Assembly (NCBI GenBank): GCA_016764835.1 | Contig: JAESRD010000289.1 | Coordinates: 1-7,055 of the forward strand | Origin: Paracoccaceae bacterium | GTDB lineage: Bacteria > Pseudomonadota > Alphaproteobacteria > Rhodobacterales > Rhodobacteraceae | Length of the DNA stretch: 7,055 bases | Reading direction: 5' to 3' | Part shown: positions 5,584 to 7,055 of the stretch, one piece after another | Layout: each line of letters starts with the position of its first letter | Position numbering within the stretch: position 1 is the first letter of the stretch | The notes under the pieces: model-generated | What the model was told of the DNA's origin: nothing | The model's input: only the letters and a program-made list of their open reading frames with translations | Databases searched by the model: none | Made by a program: the position numbers and the translations under genes

Positions 5584-6513
5584 ATGTCCAAAAGTAAATC
5601 AACGCCCGTGCCCAAAATACTGCCAAATGTCGGCGTTGTCGGGCTTGGATCTATGGGATACGGCATTGCAACATCTCTGCTCCGTGCCGGGTTTGTAACC
5701 CACGGTTTTGATATTGACGCGGGTCGTGTCACGCAGTTCGAAAAAGATGGCGGGCAGAGCAATATCGCTGCCGACCTGCAAGGCGCGCTCAATGTTTTGG
5801 TCGTCGTTGTCGTCAATTCCGCGCAGATGATTGATATCTTGTTTGGCAATAACAATGCCGCCGCATATCTGGCCCCCGGCGGGCTGGTTATCGGCTGCCC
5901 GACCATTAGCCCTGAGGCGGCGCAGGCCATTGAGGCCCGTCTTGCCGCCGCCAATTTGCTCTATCTCGATGCCCCCATTTCTGGCGGTGCGGCCCGTGCG
6001 GCTGAGGGTGCGCTGACCATGATGATATCTGGCCAACCACCCGCCGTGACTGCCGCGCAACCGGTGCTGAGCGCCATGGCTGAGACCATTTTTCAGCTCG
6101 GTGATGTGGCGGGCCCGGCCTCGGCCATGAAGATCGTCAACCAGCTGCTTGCGGGGGTGCATATTGCCGCCGCAGCTGAGGCAATTACCTTTGGCTTGAG
6201 CGCTGGCATTCCTGCGGCAAAAACGGTTGAGGTGATTTCAAAATGTGCGGGCACCAGCTGGATGTTTGAAAATCGCGGGCCGCATATTGTTGATGGTGAC
6301 TATGCGCCGCGCTCGGCGGTTGATATCTTTGTTAAAGATCTAGGAATTGTCAGCCAAATGGCCAAGGATGCTAACTTTGCGGCCCCGATCACGGCCAGTG
6401 CTTTGCAGCAATTTGTGGCCGCCAGTGACATGGGGCTGGGGCGGCAGGATGATGCGGCCGTGGCCAAGGTTTATGCCCGCGCGGCAGGCCTCACTTTACC
6501 GGGAGAGAGCTGA
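5584..6513 (+). CDS. ltnD: L-threonate/D-erythronate dehydrogenase-like NAD(P)-dependent oxidoreductase (LtnD type)
   Basis: A member of the 3-hydroxyisobutyrate dehydrogenase superfamily, close to LtnD (YgbJ), which oxidises L-threonate or D-erythronate at C2 to the 2-oxo-tetronate. The 309 residues fit the family. The N-terminal Rossmann fold shows GLGSMG (20-25) and Asp43 at the cofactor-selecting position. DAPISGG (129-135) is the substrate loop, Lys183 in SAMKIVNQLLAG is the catalytic lysine, and WMFENR (226-231) and DIFVKDLG (247-254, Lys251/Asp252) are typical of the LtnD branch. The ATG at 5584 is preceded by GAAGG (5574-5578) at 5 nt spacing; a TTG at 5572 is less likely. The kinase gene follows with an overlapping stop, so the pair is translationally coupled. 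Alternatives are tartronate semialdehyde reductase or 3-hydroxyisobutyrate dehydrogenase, made less likely by the adjoining kinase. Confidence 0.9.
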   Translation: MSKSKSTPVPKILPNVGVVGLGSMGYGIATSLLRAGFVTHGFDIDAGRVTQFEKDGGQSNIAADLQGALNVLVVVVVNSAQMIDILFGNNNAAAYLAPGGLVIGCPTISPEAAQAIEARLAAANLLYLDAPISGGAARAAEGALTMMISGQPPAVTAAQPVLSAMAETIFQLGDVAGPASAMKIVNQLLAGVHIAAAAEAITFGLSAGIPAAKTVEVISKCAGTSWMFENRGPHIVDGDYAPRSAVDIFVKDLGIVSQMAKDANFAAPITASALQQFVAASDMGLGRQDDAAVAKVYARAAGLTLPGES

Positions 6514-7055
6514 TTTTACTTGGATGTATAGGGGACGACATCACCGGGTCATCCGACCTTGCCAATACGCTGGCAAAGGGCGGCATGCGCACTGTGCAAT
6601 ATTTGGGAGTTCCTGGCTGTGCGGCTGACAGTCAGGTCGAGGCGGGCATCGTCGCGCTAAAATCTCGGACCATTCCGGTCGCCGAGGCTGTTGCCCAAGC
6701 GCTGGCGGCACTGGAATGGCTAAAGGAACAGGGCTGTACGCAGATTTTGTTCAAATATTGCTCGACCTTCGACTCGACGCCGCGGGGGAATATCGGCCCG
6801 GTTATCGACGCTCTGGCTGACGCACTTAGCGCCAGTCGGGTGATCATCTGCCCGGCCTTTCCGTCGCTCGGCCGCGCCGTTTTTGCCGGGCATCTTTTTG
6901 TCGGCGGCAAGCTGCTGAATGAAAGCGGCATGCAAGACCATCCGCTGACGCCAATGACTGACCCTGACCTGCGCCGTTGGTTGGCACTGCAAAGCCGGTC
7001 GCAAGTGGGGCATATAGATGCCGCAACCGTAATGGCGGGCCGCGCTGCGATCAGA
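6510..7055 (+). CDS. otnK: 3-oxo-tetronate kinase, four-carbon acid sugar kinase family (3'-truncated, non-standard start)
   Basis: The N-terminal 182 codons of an OtnK/DUF1537 kinase (full length about 420), open to the window end. OtnK phosphorylates 3-oxo-tetronate with ATP to 3-oxo-tetronate 4-phosphate. The frame begins LILLGCIGDDITGSSDLA, matching the family start ADDFTGATD, and continues with ALKSRTIPVAEA (49-60), ILFKYCSTFDSTPRGNIGP (79-97), the CPAFPSLGR loop, LFVGGKLLNESGM and HPLTPMTDPDLRRWL. These are characteristic of the OtnK branch. There is no ATG, GTG or TTG in frame where the family begins. CTG at 6510 occupies the place of ATG in an ATGA-type overlap with the ltnD stop, preceded by GGGAGAGAG (6501-6509); ATT at 6513 is another option. 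Later starts would remove the conserved GDDITG motif. The C-terminal ATP-binding domain is beyond the edge. Confidence 0.88.
   Translation, partial: MILLGCIGDDITGSSDLANTLAKGGMRTVQYLGVPGCAADSQVEAGIVALKSRTIPVAEAVAQALAALEWLKEQGCTQILFKYCSTFDSTPRGNIGPVIDALADALSASRVIICPAFPSLGRAVFAGHLFVGGKLLNESGMQDHPLTPMTDPDLRRWLALQSRSQVGHIDAATVMAGRAAIR

Noticed and set aside
5469..6162. Two long minus-strand frames (161 and 187 codons) opposite ltnD
   Set aside because: They are antisense to a clear LtnD-type gene, and their translations show no family motifs.

Overview
The window reads as catabolic, accessory DNA from a proteobacterium. The family set (a CRYL1-like 3-hydroxyacid dehydrogenase, a DUF849/BKACE enzyme, an HpcH/HpaI aldolase, an IclR regulator of the type beginning SYPPVEAV, and an LtnD/OtnK pair) together with a moderately GC-rich composition suggests an alphaproteobacterium, perhaps Rhodobacterales. 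That placement is an inference from gene families; there is no rRNA or other phylogenetic marker. There is no tRNA, CRISPR array, insertion sequence or phage gene.

Layout. (1) The left edge holds the C-terminal part of a lambda-crystallin/L-gulonate/L-carnitine-dehydrogenase-like 3-hydroxyacyl-CoA dehydrogenase family protein (+). It converges, with a 24-bp gap, on a BKACE beta-keto acid cleavage enzyme (-). (2) A divergent promoter region follows. It carries a perfect 7+7 palindrome over a plausible -10 box and leads into an HpcH/HpaI class II aldolase (+) and then a SnoaL/NTF2-like protein (+). (3) An 11-bp hairpin separates the SnoaL gene from a convergent IclR-family regulator (-). (4) A 485-491-bp gap follows, with a perfect inverted repeat just upstream of the regulator and no convincing gene. 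(5) A rightward operon then encodes a two-barrel cupin, an L-threonate/D-erythronate dehydrogenase-like enzyme (LtnD) and the N-terminal part of a 3-oxo-tetronate kinase (OtnK), which runs off the right edge.

How the genes may work together. LtnD and OtnK are two known steps of four-carbon acid sugar degradation: oxidation to 2-oxo-tetronate, isomerisation to 3-oxo-tetronate, phosphorylation, then decarboxylation to dihydroxyacetone phosphate. The isomerase (OtnI) and decarboxylase (OtnC) are not visible here. The metal-binding cupin at the head of the operon could supply an isomerase-like step; this is a hypothesis. On the left, a 3-hydroxyacid dehydrogenase next to a BKACE suggests oxidation of a beta-hydroxy acid to a beta-keto acid, followed by acetyl-CoA-dependent cleavage, as in aerobic carnitine breakdown. 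The IclR regulator lies between the two modules, divergent from the cupin operon, and probably controls one or both.

Most unusual points: the kinase frame has no ATG, GTG or TTG where the family begins, and has CTG in the exact position of a normal ATGA overlap; a strong GC hairpin lies between the cupin and ltnD genes; and two clean palindromes are probable operators.
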